Of a stretch of DNA of 64,000 nucleotides, positions 50,323 through 60,728 are shown piece by piece. Source of the stretch: Caulochytrium protostelioides (taxonomy: Eukaryota; Chytridiomycota; Caulochytriomycetes; Caulochytriales; Caulochytriaceae). A model generated the notes under the pieces. That model worked only from the letters and a program-made list of their open reading frames with translations, searched no databases and was not told where the DNA came from. The DNA is taken from contig ML014149.1 in NCBI GenBank assembly GCA_003615045.1, forward strand, positions 62,001-126,000, given 5' to 3'. Both the position numbers and the translations under genes were made by a program. Each line of letters starts with the position of its first letter. The first letter of the stretch is position 1.

Positions 50323-53300
50323 GGCGGCGTGCGGGGCCGCGAGGCGCGACGAGCAGGGAGGGTGAGCGCGCCGCGGGCGCGGCAGCGCTCGAAGCCGTGA
50401 GACGGACGGATGCGCGGGTCGAGGGGCGCGCCACAGGTGATCAGCGGCCGCCGTGGAGATGTGGAGAAGGCGGCGGGAGGCGCCGGGAGCCGCCGGCCCG
50501 CAAGACTGTGAACCGCGGCAGACGTCCCTTCGGCGAGGGCGTCGGCGCGGGAGGGCCGTCGGCACACGGCACGTCGCGTCACGGGGGCTCGGGCAGGTCC
50601 GCGGGCGGCGTCGTGGCGTCGCCTGGTGGGTCGCAATGACGATGGGCCAGGGGGGGGATCCTACGACGGCAGGGGACCTGACCCCGAGACGGCCTGAGCG
50701 ACCCCACCGGAGCGAAGCTGCTCCTCAGCCCACGTGGGAGATGACCCACGTGCGTGGCTGCCGCGGTCTCGAGTTCTGCTTTTCTTCTTAAGAGGGTATG
50801 GAGCACGGAGACGAGCTCAGCGCCGGGCCGGGTCGCCGTGGCCAGGTGCTCGTGGCGGTGTCGGCGCGCGAGTCGCTGGGCGCCGGCGGCGTTGGCGGGG
50901 CTGGCGGGGTCGCTGGGCGTCGGCGGCGTTCGCGCGGCGTTCGCGCGGCACGGCGCGGTCCGGCGTGGCGAGCGGCCGTGGACGCGCCGTGGTCGTCGGC
51001 GTGGTGGGGGATGCGTGGGGGGGCCACCGGCTGCGGCTGCGACTGCGGACGCCGAAGCGCCAGAAAGTGGAAGTCAAAGAGGCGAGCGAAGGAAAGAGGG
51101 CAGTGTTCTCGGGCGTGGAAGCAACAATCGCCGGCGGCGGCGGCGGCGGCTCGGGTCGGTCTCGTGAGGGCGGTGGGGTGGCGGAGGAGCATGTGGGGTG
51201 CGTCAGTGCGGAGACGGGAGGTCCGGTGCACGCGGGGCTGCACGCACGGCGCGGCGTGCGCCTAGGCTAGCGATGGCGCAGCGGTAAGTAAGCCGACGCG
51301 GTCAGCTGACGCGGAAGCGTCCACGCGGGGAGGCGTGCGACGCGGGTGGCGATCGGCTGGAACAGGTCTGGGCGTGGGTCGGGGCACTTAAGACCCGGTC
51401 GAGAGAAGGAGGAGAGTGAGAGAGAGGAAGGCAGGCGAGGGCCGGAAACGCGAGAAGTGGTGGGAACGAGCTGGGACGAACCTAAGAAGCGGGACCAAGA
51501 CGATTGAAGATAAGGACGGGACGGAGGGTGAAGGCGGTCGGCCGGCGTGGAAAAGGCGGCACGCGACGATAAGACGATCCGGTATACACGTAACAGAAGC
51601 ATGCAGGAAGGATGATTCTTATGGCACGCGCGTCACGCAACCGGTACGCATAAAATAGAAAGATGCCTTCGCCACGGTCCTGCATCCTGCCTTCATCTCC
51701 GAAAAAAAGAATGGCGTGTGCGAGACGGCATGGAAGGGACATCACATTTTCTGTTCCCCGCCACGGGGACTCGCGTGGTCATGTCGTGTGCCTGTGCACC
51801 ATCAATCTGATCAAGGCGATGATCACGGCCATCCCGCCGCTCCAACAACGCGGTGGCAACGGCGCGTCCGTGCTGGTGGGTCATGCGCGGCGTGGAAACC
51901 GCCGACGGCGCCGCTCGTGGCCATCATCGTCGTCAGGCGCGTACCGACGCCGATCGCAGAACACACCGTGGGGCAACTCCGCAGATCCGGACGTCGGACG
52001 CCACACCCGCGGCTGCCACGGGCGGGATCGGCGTTCGTGCCGGGTGTATGGTATGTTCCGCCATGTCCGTCTGTAGCGCATCTCAGCGGGATGTTATTGC
52101 ATGCCCGTCCCCGCGACCGTGGTCTCTGGTTGTGGTAGACATAATTTTTCGACGAGGCGGTGTGTCACCGCTTGGTTGCTTACTGGCTGGCTGGCGGGCT
52201 TGCATGCTTGCGGGCTTGCGGGTTTGCGGGCTCACCGGCTGGCCGGGGTTGGCATAGGCCGCGGGTCCGGTCGGCGCGGTGTCCCTGTGCCGCCTCAAGA
52301 CGATGGCATCCGCCGTGGCCAGCCCCCGAAAGAAGCGGAACGCGCCAGCGCTCAGCATGCGGCATCGGCCACCAGTGTTCCCGCGGTCCACGGCCGATGT
52401 GAAACACGGTTTCCGGGGCGCCGAGACCCGGTTCAGCGACATCGTGCACCACTGTCGCCTTCGGCCTTCCGCTATCTTCCGGAGCGGGCGACGAGACCAC
52501 CGTCCAGGGCCACCTCCGCCCGGCTTGGCTTGGGTCTGGCCCGACGCGCCTCCGCAACCACGCGCGCGGGCCTCCATCCTCCACGGTCGATCGGCGCGCA
52601 CGAGGGGCGACGGCGGGGCAGACGACAGACAGACGGGGTGGCGCGAGAGTGGACCACCGAACACCGGGTATGAGGTCCCTGTGGCGGAGACCGTGCCAGG
52701 TCGCCTGCAGCCGCCATGGACCGGCCCCGCCAGGCTCGCCGCGTCAGGCCTGGTCCCGGCTCCGGTGCGCGCGCGCGCGCGTCCATACCCATGCCGGTCT
52801 GGATCGGCCAGCATCGGCGCGGGGCCGCCGCCCCTTTCCTGCCTTGGCTGGCCCCGCAGCCGACCGCCGATCCAGCGCTTGAGCGGAGCGCGCCGCGCGC
52901 CGACGGGGCCGACGGGCCGACCCATCGAGCCAAGGCCAAACAACAGCGCCGTTCCGGTTCCGTGCCTGCACATCTCGCCTCCCGTGTGGGAACCGGCCAT
53001 CCCGCCGCGTCGCCGCCCGCCACGGCCCCACGGGCGCGCCGAGGACGCTGGCCGCCCCGACACGCGTCGGAGTTGACCCGCCGCCAAGATCTCGGCATGC
53101 GCGGCCGCCGCTGCTTGGGGAGATCGGGGGACCAATCTGCTGCTGCTGCTCCTCCTCCATACACGATGGACGCGCCGAGTGGCGGAGGGCGCTGGCTTTT
53201 CCCGTGACGGGCGCGAGCCTCGCCTCAACCGTCAACGGCGCCACCGACGACAGCGGCGGCCTGCAATGGCGTGCCGTCCGGCGGCGCGCGCAGCCCATGC

Positions 53301-55381
53301 CGGCGTCGGTGACGCGGTGGGCCGTGGCGGCGGCGATGGTGGGTCCTGTCTGCGACAGCATCGGCCGTGGAGCGGCCGCCGGCGGCCTGCGCCCGACGTC
53401 GCCCATCGTCGGCCATGGACGCGCCGTGCGCATGCCATGCGGAACATGGTGACCCCGCAGGCTTGACGATGTGATGTCATGGCACGCGGCGCGGCGTGGT
53501 GGGTGCCTTCGCCGTGCGGCGCATGGTCCCGTCATGATGTGACCCCGATACATCTTGACCGCATATTGTCGACGCCGTCGATGACAACGACCATCAAGTT
53601 CCGCGCTGCGCTGCAAGCCAGTGGCACACGCCGCGTCCGGCGGCGGTGGCCGCACCTCGCCCACGGGAACGGCGCGTCCGTCTCACTCAGAATCGGGTAA
53701 GAGTGATCGGGTGATGCGCGATCCGACGACCGCGCGGGCTCACCGTGGCTGCTGCCGCCGCCGCCGCGGATGCTGCCTTCCGCCGCCTGTCTCGTCGACG
53801 GGGGCCTGACGCTCGGCCCTCGCCGATGCCCAAGCAGCCTCCCCCCGCCGGAGCCGACGGGCTGGCCAACCCCAGACTCGGCAGCGCCGCGGACGGCGGC
53901 GACGTCGGCGTCGCCTGCGGCCACCACGCGCGGCGGGTTCCCGGACACGGTCAGCCGTCGAGCACCGCGTGGGAGCGCTGCGAGTTCGCGTCGATCACGG
54001 AAGGCGGCGATATGGCGGGCGCGGGCGCTCGCGTCGGCGTGCGACCGTGTTATCCGGCATTCCCGCCCCCGGCGCTCGTGGGTCGGCGTGCCGAATTGGG
54101 CTCTAAGCGATCTCCGCCCTTGGGGTGGCCCCGACGGCGTCTTGTCGTGGACGGGCACGGCCCGCCAGAAGGGGGGCATGGGGCCCGTGATGGTCTAACG
54201 CTGCGATCCATGGAGCATCATGTCCAGGCGGTGGCGAGCGCGACGCGCGCGACGATCCCGGCGACGGCGACGACGATGGCCAGAACGTCGGGGACGGCGG
54301 TCATGGCGGCGATAACGATGGGGGTGGTCCCCACCACGACAGCGATGGTCCGGCCCCTTCGTTGCTGAGAGACGCGCGTGACAACCGTGGAGCGGCGAAG
54401 GCGTCATCAGAGAGGCAGTTCTCTGATACCACGGGTGCTATATATACCGCTCTAGCCTCTCCATGATACCACGAGAGCCGTCTATTGCTGTAGCGGTATC
54501 ATGGGGCTGTGACGGAGCGACATGTCCATGGCGTTCTCCACGGTATTCAGCCCTTTCACCGTGGAAACGAGGCTTCGTGCTTCCGTTGCATCGCTGTAGC
54601 GTGCTTTCGCGTCAGTATGGGACGCGTCAGCTTCTCGGGATCACGCGAAGCTCCCCACGTGACGAACGGGGTAGGGACCGGCCGACCTGTTTCAGGTTGT
54701 CGTCATGCAAGCACGTGGTGTCGAACCGATGCTTGATGATGGGGTCGTCGCCGTGATGTGGCGAAACGCAGCATCGTTTCTGGCGCCCTTCTCCCACCGG
54801 CAGCGATGGTGGCGGTGGCGGCTGGCACGCGCTGCCCGCTGGGCCCTGCCCGTCGTGTTGTCGCGGCGCAGCCGCGGCCCCGGGCGCGACCGCCACAAGC
54901 GTGGGGAAAGCGCGGTGTTCCCGCTGGGGCGTCGTCGTACAATCCTTGAAGGCCACGCCGACGGCGATGGCCACGCTGAGCGGGCTCGTGGCCACACATC
55001 GTGGCCAGGCGCGTGATGCCGAGGGCAACGAATACCACGTGGCCACGGGTCCAGGTGCGTACGCAGACCTGATCCTGCGCTTGAGGCGGACGGCCCGAAC
55101 CGCGCGCACCCCTCTCACTTCCTGGCGCGCCGCACTGGGTTCGCCGCGCCACCCTTGGCTCTGACTCGCGACGTCCCCTTGATTCACGACGACCTTGCGG
55201 CCCCGCGCTGGACGTGCGCTGGTCCTTTGCTTCCTCGGCAGGCCAGGAGTCTTCGACGGATCCCTGATACGACGACCCGCACGCGGCACTAGCGATAGCC
55301 CCTGCCACCCAGCCGGAGCTGTGACGACATCGCCGCCCGGGCATCGGCCCTTCCTCGCTCCTTCTCAGGGGGTTCGCCAAG
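50323..55381. other. About 5 kb without a recognised gene
   Basis: Divergent 5' regions of the zinc-finger gene and EAF3 account for part of this. ORFs up to 381 codons exist (for example 52083-53228 on the minus strand) but are Arg/Pro/Ala-rich, overlap each other on both strands and carry no domain I know. A (GC)n run lies at about 52767-52779, a run of CTTGCGGG-like units near 52198-52225, and CCATGATACC motifs around 54461-54515. No tRNA or snRNA signature was found by eye. Confidence 0.5.
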
Positions 55382-56368
55382 ATGGCGTCGCTGCCGTTCG
55401 AGAAGAACGAGCGCGTGCTGTGCTTCCACGGCCCGCTGCTCTACGAAGCCAAAGTGCTCGATGCCGACCTCAACGAGGACCTCAAGACGAGCGACGTGCC
55501 CGGCCCGCAGTTCTTTGTCCACTACAAGGGCTGGAAGCAGAAGTGGGACGAGTGGGTCCCGCTCGACCGCGTGCTCAAGTGGAATGACGCGAACCTGAAG
55601 CGCCAGGCCGACTTGCGCGACGGCGTCGCGCGCAAGTCCAAAAAGAAGACCGATGACAAGAAGGCGGCGGGCAGCCGCGGCGGCGACGCGCACGGCAGCG
55701 GCGACCACGGCGGCGCGACGGCCGCCGGCGGCGCCGGCCCCAGCACCTCGGGCGGCGGCGGGTATTCGGCGTCCGGCGGCCTCAGCGGCTCGCGCAAGCG
55801 CGCCCGCGACTCCACGCTCGAGCGCGAAGAAGCTTTCCTGCAGCGCCCCGAGATCAAGTTTAATATTCCCGACATCCTCAAGGGCAAGCTCGTGGACGAC
55901 TGGGAGGAAGTGACTAAGAACGCCAAGATCATGCGCCTGCCTGCGAAAGTGCCCGTGTCGGCGATCCTGACGCAGTATGCGCAGGAGGCGCAACACAAAA
56001 GGAAGGATGCCGATGTGAAGGCCGAGGACACGATGCTGGCCGTGACGCGCGGCCTCAAGGACTACTTCGATCGCTCGCTCGGCAACACGCTGCTGTATCG
56101 GTTTGAGCGACCGCAGTACGTGACTGCGAAGCAGGATTTCCCCGGCAAGGCGCCCAGCGATTTGTATGGCGCCGAGCACCTGCTGCGCCTCTTCGTGCAG
56201 CTGCCGAGCCTGCTCGCCTACACCAACATGGATGCCGAGGCCATGAGCATCCTGAAGGAGCACTTCACGGACATTCTCAAGTATATCCATCGCCAGTATG
56301 ACACGTTCTTTACCAACCAGTGGGAATGCGCGTCGCCCAGCTATGCCGCGACCGTCAAGTCGCCGTAA
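55382..56368 (+). CDS. EAF3: Chromo/MRG-domain protein Eaf3/MRG15
   Basis: Shared subunit of NuA4 acetyltransferase and the Rpd3S deacetylase; its chromodomain reads H3K36 methylation. 328 residues, single exon. Chromo-barrel domain near 5-65: KNERVLCFHGPLLYEAKVLD and FFVHYKGWKQKWDEWVPLDR with the aromatic cage residues. A Lys-rich then Gly/Ser/Ala-rich linker covers 80-140. The MRG domain runs from about 155 to 325: IKFNIPDILKGKLVDDWEEV, LPAKVPVSAILTQYA, LYRFERPQY, and GAEHLLRLFVQLPSLLAYTN. Length and domain order are those of fungal Eaf3 and animal MRG15. Confidence 0.95.
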   Translation: MASLPFEKNERVLCFHGPLLYEAKVLDADLNEDLKTSDVPGPQFFVHYKGWKQKWDEWVPLDRVLKWNDANLKRQADLRDGVARKSKKKTDDKKAAGSRGGDAHGSGDHGGATAAGGAGPSTSGGGGYSASGGLSGSRKRARDSTLEREEAFLQRPEIKFNIPDILKGKLVDDWEEVTKNAKIMRLPAKVPVSAILTQYAQEAQHKRKDADVKAEDTMLAVTRGLKDYFDRSLGNTLLYRFERPQYVTAKQDFPGKAPSDLYGAEHLLRLFVQLPSLLAYTNMDAEAMSILKEHFTDILKYIHRQYDTFFTNQWECASPSYAATVKSP

Positions 56369-56997
56369 AGACGGGACATAAGAGGCGATCGGCCGCCCGT
56401 TTCTATACTTTGTACATATATTCAAGACCGCTCATGGAGACTCGCGAGGCGATACTCTCGAGACGCCTGACTCGTCCGCTGCTCAGCGGGCTCAAGCGAA
56501 AGGGGGGCTTGGCGGCGGGTTCGCCCTCATTCCTGAAAGGAAAAGCGGCGACGCGCCCCGCCGGAGCCAAGCAGGGCCCACCGGATTCGACGGCAGTGTT
56601 CCGGACAACGCGGCCGATCGGCAGCTCACGTTTCAGGGTCGTCCGCGGGATCCGGCCAGCGGTGACCGTCGCGCGAAATCGCGGTATGTCGTTCAGGGCA
56701 CTCCGCGGTCGACCTTCAATCGCCTCTCCCCAATTCTTCATCGGAACGCCAGGACAAAACATGGAGATGAGCGAGAAACGAGCGCGTTTTTTGATTCTGG
56801 TCCGTTTCCATTGAATCCTTCTTTACTCTTGAACGAGGCGTGCTCTCACCCCGAAGTCTGCTGACGACGCTTGCTGATTGACCCCACGTCACGTGTGCAT
56901 CGCCGAACCGATCCTTCCCCATCGACGGCGTCGATCCCCGAACCCAGACCTCATTGATACCCGCTTTGATCGCGCAGGACGCGAGCGGTTGCCGACC
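56369..56997. other. Spacer between EAF3 and the muniscin gene
   Basis: Tandem-gene spacer of about 630 nt; no gene or repeat recognised. Confidence 0.45.
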
Positions 56998-59577
56998 ATG
57001 CGGTATAGCGAGGTCTTTGATCTGGACCGCCCGCGCGAGACGGCGGAGCTGCTGCTGAAGCGGCTGAAGCGCTGCGCGGTGCTCGATGACGAGCTCGCCG
57101 TGTTTTTCCGCGAGCGTGCTGCGATCGAGGAAACCTATGCGCTCAGCCTGGCCAAGCTCGCGCGCAAGACGCACGTCACGGACCGCGAAAGCGTCGGGCA
57201 GCTCCAGACCACGTGGGACCTGCTGATCAGCCGGCTCGAGACGGCCGCCACCCAGCATACGGGGTTCGCGACGTACCTCCAGACGCGGTTTGTGCCGATC
57301 CTGACGAACCACGGCTGCGCGGCGAACAGCGATTGGACGAAGCTCAAGGCCATGGAAGCCGACACGCTGCGGCTGGCGAAGGAGTACGAAGCGAACATGG
57401 CGAAGCTCGCCAAGGCCGAGGCCAAGCTGGGTAAGCGCGGCGCGAGCACGCCGGGCGCGACAGCGGCCATGGACCGCAAGCTGCAGGACGTCCGCAGCGC
57501 CTACCAGGCGTCGCGCACACGGTGGCGCACTGAAGCGAGCGACGGCATGGAGCGCTGGCAGGCGATGGACACGGCCCGTCTCGCGGGCCTGAAGCGCGCC
57601 CTCGAAGACCTGGGCCGCGCAGACGCCGAGCGCCTCAAGATCGAGGCGTCCGCCGTCGACGCCTTTGTCGCGGGCGTGTTCGCCTACGACGCCGACCGCG
57701 ACGTCGCCAACTTCTGCCGCATCCGCCAGAATCTCACCGCCGAGGCCGCCGCCCGCCAGGCGCTCCAGGGCGCCGCCGACGCCGAGCGCCGCGCGTCCGT
57801 GGCGTCCGTCGGCTCGCGCGCCTCCCGCCGGCCGTCGGTGGCGGCCACGGGCGCCGCGACCGCCAGGAGCGCCGACGCGAGCGAAGCCAGCGTGGCCGAG
57901 GAAGGGCCGCTGCGTCTCGTCCGTTCCACGCCGGCCGAGCCCCCGTCGCTGCCCGTCGCCGCGCCCGCCGCCCCGTCCGTCCCCGTTCCCGCGGCCGCGC
58001 CCGTGGCGGCCAGCGCCGCGGCCGCGGCTGGCTCGACCACGCTTCCGCCCGCGGCATCCCAAAGTACCGAGTCCCACCTGCGCGCCGCGGCGACGACAAC
58101 GACAACGACAACGACGACAACGACGACGGCGCCGCCGCCGTTCCATACCGCGTCGTACGCGCCGCAGGAGTACGACCGCATCCCGACGACGATCGACGAG
58201 GCGTTCGGCGACTTTGTCGATGACACGCCGCAGCCGGCCTTCTCGGGCGGCGCGAACGCCAGCAAGCTCATGTTCCAGATCAGCGATCCATCGACGAGCC
58301 ACGCGGCGGGGCCGACGGCAGCAACGGCCGCGCCCGCAACGACAGCGCCCATGGCGGCGGAACCCCCCGGCGGCGGCGCTGCCGGTACGAATGCGGATCT
58401 GCTGGCTGCAAGCCAGAACCTCCGAAGCATGCTGCCGGCGCCGACGAGCAGCAGCTCGCGGTCGCGTCCCATGTCGATGTCGCCGGCGCGGCAGCTCGCG
58501 TCAGCGTCGGCGTCGGGGCCCGTGCCGGACGCCGGGGCGCAGCATTTGGCAGCGGATCCGGCGCGCGTCGCGCGTCTTTTGCGCGTGCACGTGAGCGAGA
58601 CGCTCAATGTGATGTATGTGGGCGAGGTTCTGGACAAACTGCTGCTGAGCGGCGAGATCCGGGTGGATCCGACGCCGGCCGCCGGTGCCGTGAGCGAGGC
58701 GACGCGCTGGCGTTTGCGCCTGCACCGCCTCGGCTTTACCGACGTGCAGGTGGTCGCCAACACGCAGTGTGCCCAGCTGGCCGGCGACAGCGTGCTCGAG
58801 CTCCGCGCTGCGGCGTTACCGCCGCTGGCGCCGGACGTGGCCGCGCAGCCCTCGGCGTGGCCCGCGGTCGCCAAGTACAAAACGGGCTTCCCGGACGCGT
58901 ATGCGATGGAGGACGCGGTGCCGCTGCTGCTGAACCCGCAGTGGCGCGTCTCGGACGCCGGCCTGGACCTGCTGCTCGCGTACAGCGCCAACGACGATGT
59001 GCCCGTTCCTGTGGAGCTGCACGGGCTAACCATCACGCTCCAGATGGCCGTGCCCGCGGACCCGGCGTCCGTGCAGGTGCAGAGCGTGCCGCCCGGCGTG
59101 TGGGACCCGGCGACGGGCACGTTGACGTGGGCGCTGCCGTCGCTCGGCGTCACGCCGGCAGCCGCCGCGGGGCGCCGCGTGACGCAGATGGGCTCGATCA
59201 GCCATGTCGCCGACCGGGACGCGTTGGCGCCGCCGGCCGCCGATGTGGATGTAGACGATGGGATCGGCGTCGATGACGACCCCGAGACGGCTGCGGAGGC
59301 CGAGGACGCCGCGTTCGCGCCGGAGCGGATTGTGGTGCGGTTCTCGGGCGCCGGCGCGACGGCGGCCTGGGCGGCCGCGGCCGGCTCGCGCCGACTCCGC
59401 GTCAGCTTCCGCACCCCCCAGCTGCTCTCGGGGCTCGTGCTGTCCATGGCGCGCCACGACGCCGTCGAGGCGCCGTCGAGCCCGCTCGCCGTGGGCGAGA
59501 ACCACCCCTTGTCGCATCTCTCCGCGTCGACGGCGACCGGCGTCTTTGTGGTGGAGCCTGTCCCGCTGGCGACATAG
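56998..59577 (+). CDS. SYP1: F-BAR/mu-homology muniscin (FCHo/Syp1-like)
   Basis: Early endocytic adaptor that binds and bends plasma membrane at clathrin sites. 859 residues from MRYSEVFDLDRPRETAELLL. The F-BAR domain covers about 1-255: RLKRCAVLDDELAVFFRERA, AIEETYALSLAKLARKT, WDLLISRLETAATQHTGFA and a long coiled-coil AKEYEANMAKLAKAEAKLGK. A disordered Ser/Ala/Pro/Thr linker with a threonine run (about 260-520) carries SRASRRPS-type basic sites. The C-terminal mu-homology domain (about 525-859) shows RVHVSETLNVMYVGEVLDKL, then WPAVAKYKTGF and beta-strand-rich sequence ending VFVVEPVPLAT. F-BAR plus muHD in this order is diagnostic for muniscins. Single exon. Confidence 0.88.
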   Translation: MRYSEVFDLDRPRETAELLLKRLKRCAVLDDELAVFFRERAAIEETYALSLAKLARKTHVTDRESVGQLQTTWDLLISRLETAATQHTGFATYLQTRFVPILTNHGCAANSDWTKLKAMEADTLRLAKEYEANMAKLAKAEAKLGKRGASTPGATAAMDRKLQDVRSAYQASRTRWRTEASDGMERWQAMDTARLAGLKRALEDLGRADAERLKIEASAVDAFVAGVFAYDADRDVANFCRIRQNLTAEAAARQALQGAADAERRASVASVGSRASRRPSVAATGAATARSADASEASVAEEGPLRLVRSTPAEPPSLPVAAPAAPSVPVPAAAPVAASAAAAAGSTTLPPAASQSTESHLRAAATTTTTTTTTTTTAPPPFHTASYAPQEYDRIPTTIDEAFGDFVDDTPQPAFSGGANASKLMFQISDPSTSHAAGPTAATAAPATTAPMAAEPPGGGAAGTNADLLAASQNLRSMLPAPTSSSSRSRPMSMSPARQLASASASGPVPDAGAQHLAADPARVARLLRVHVSETLNVMYVGEVLDKLLLSGEIRVDPTPAAGAVSEATRWRLRLHRLGFTDVQVVANTQCAQLAGDSVLELRAAALPPLAPDVAAQPSAWPAVAKYKTGFPDAYAMEDAVPLLLNPQWRVSDAGLDLLLAYSANDDVPVPVELHGLTITLQMAVPADPASVQVQSVPPGVWDPATGTLTWALPSLGVTPAAAAGRRVTQMGSISHVADRDALAPPAADVDVDDGIGVDDDPETAAEAEDAAFAPERIVVRFSGAGATAAWAAAAGSRRLRVSFRTPQLLSGLVLSMARHDAVEAPSSPLAVGENHPLSHLSASTATGVFVVEPVPLAT

Positions 59578-59866
59578 GGTCGCGGCCTCGGTTGGATCGC
59601 GTCGCATGGGAGCGCATCGCACGGCGGCGGCTGGCCGTCGCTGCACTCCGGGCATTGTGTGTTTCTATGAATGCGTCCTGTGTCGGCTGCGCCTGGCGGG
59701 TCGGTCATCTCGGGGGAGTATGCAGGCCGGTGCCTATGAGTGCGGCATCCGCTTCTTCCATGGGTTGGGTTGGGTTGGGGGGGGGTATGCCATCCCGCCT
59801 TTCATGTCAGGGGTCGCAAAGGCGCCTTCGTGGGGGGCTTAGGGACGCATCAGGGGGGCGGGCAGG

Positions 59867-59910
59867 AAGCCCGGCAGAAGCCCGGCAGAAGCCTGGCAGA
59901 AGCCCGGCAT
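59867..59910. repeat. Tandem 11-nt repeat (AAGCCCGGCAG)4
   Basis: Four near-perfect AAGCCCGGCAG units, one with a C-to-T change, between the muniscin and ANK-FYVE-RING genes. Confidence 0.85.
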
Positions 59911-60396
59911 GGCCACGGCTCGTTGCGGCTCGATGCGGCCGCGCCGCGCCACGCGTTGCCGTGAGCCGTGCCCAAGCCCGTGTTGGCCACGGTGGACGGC
60001 GCCAGGGTCGTCGCGGCGCGCGGGTGATAGGCACCGGTGGCGGCAGCGAGAGCGGCAGCGCGGGCGGTCTCACTCGCCGGCGGCAACGGGCTGGCCGGCC
60101 GACCGACCGACAGCGGCGGGCTGGCGGGGGCTGGCGGCCGACCGGTGCATGGCGGCCACGAGCCGGAGGACGAGACCCAGGCGCTGCGCAGCGACAGGGC
60201 TCCGCCGAGCGTGGCGGCGGCCGGGTGTTCGGGCGGCTCGCGGGAGGCGACCACTCGCGGCGTCGGTGCTGGGAGCAGCGCGGCGCCGCCGCCGCTTCCA
60301 GGATCTGATGGGACAGCGGCATGAGACGTGGCCACGTGGGCTCGATGATGCTGTGGGCGACTGGGCAGCAATAGGCCTAGCGGCGGCGGCGGCGGC

Positions 60397-60470
60397 GGCA
60401 TCGGCATCGGCGTCGGCATCGGCATCGGCATCGGCATCGGCATCGGCATCAGCATCAGCATCGGCATCGC
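60397..60470. repeat. (GGCATC)n hexanucleotide array
   Basis: About twelve units of GGCATC with single-base variants (GGCGTC, AGCATC), roughly 260 nt upstream of the ANK-FYVE-RING start codon. Confidence 0.9.
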
Positions 60471-60728
60471 TCGCTGTCCCTTCTTGATGTCCTCCGTGGG
60501 CGTTGCGCGTCGCATCTCCGTGGCGCCTGCGTCGCCGACGACGTCTCTGCATCCCTTCACGGCCGGCTCCGAGACGCCTGCGCCCGACGCCACGCGGCCT
60601 GCTCTCCGTGCTCCGTCTTGTCCGCCGCTGGGCCTCGACGTGAAGCACCCGTTCCAGCCTCTTGAGGCTCTTTGACCGACTTGCTCGCATCCCCGATCTC
60701 TCGTGACCCCGCCTCCGCTGGTCGCGCG

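Larger units (their letters stand above)
59578..60728. other. Intergenic region with tandem repeats
   Basis: 1.15 kb between tandem genes. Contains three GGGTT units and a G-run (59761-59784), an 11-nt array (59867-59910) and a GGCATC array (60397-60470). No gene recognised. Confidence 0.5.

Noticed and set aside
52083-53664. Minus-strand frames of 381 and 306 codons in the 5-kb gap
   Set aside because: Overlap each other and plus-strand frames, Arg/Pro-rich, no recognisable motif; not enough to call genes.
57684-59708. 674-codon minus-strand frame
   Set aside because: Antisense of the muniscin gene; Ser/Thr/Ala-rich shadow without a domain.
59761-59784. GGGTT repeats suggesting a telomeric tract
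   Set aside because: Only three units, internal, followed by a G-run and normal genes on both sides.
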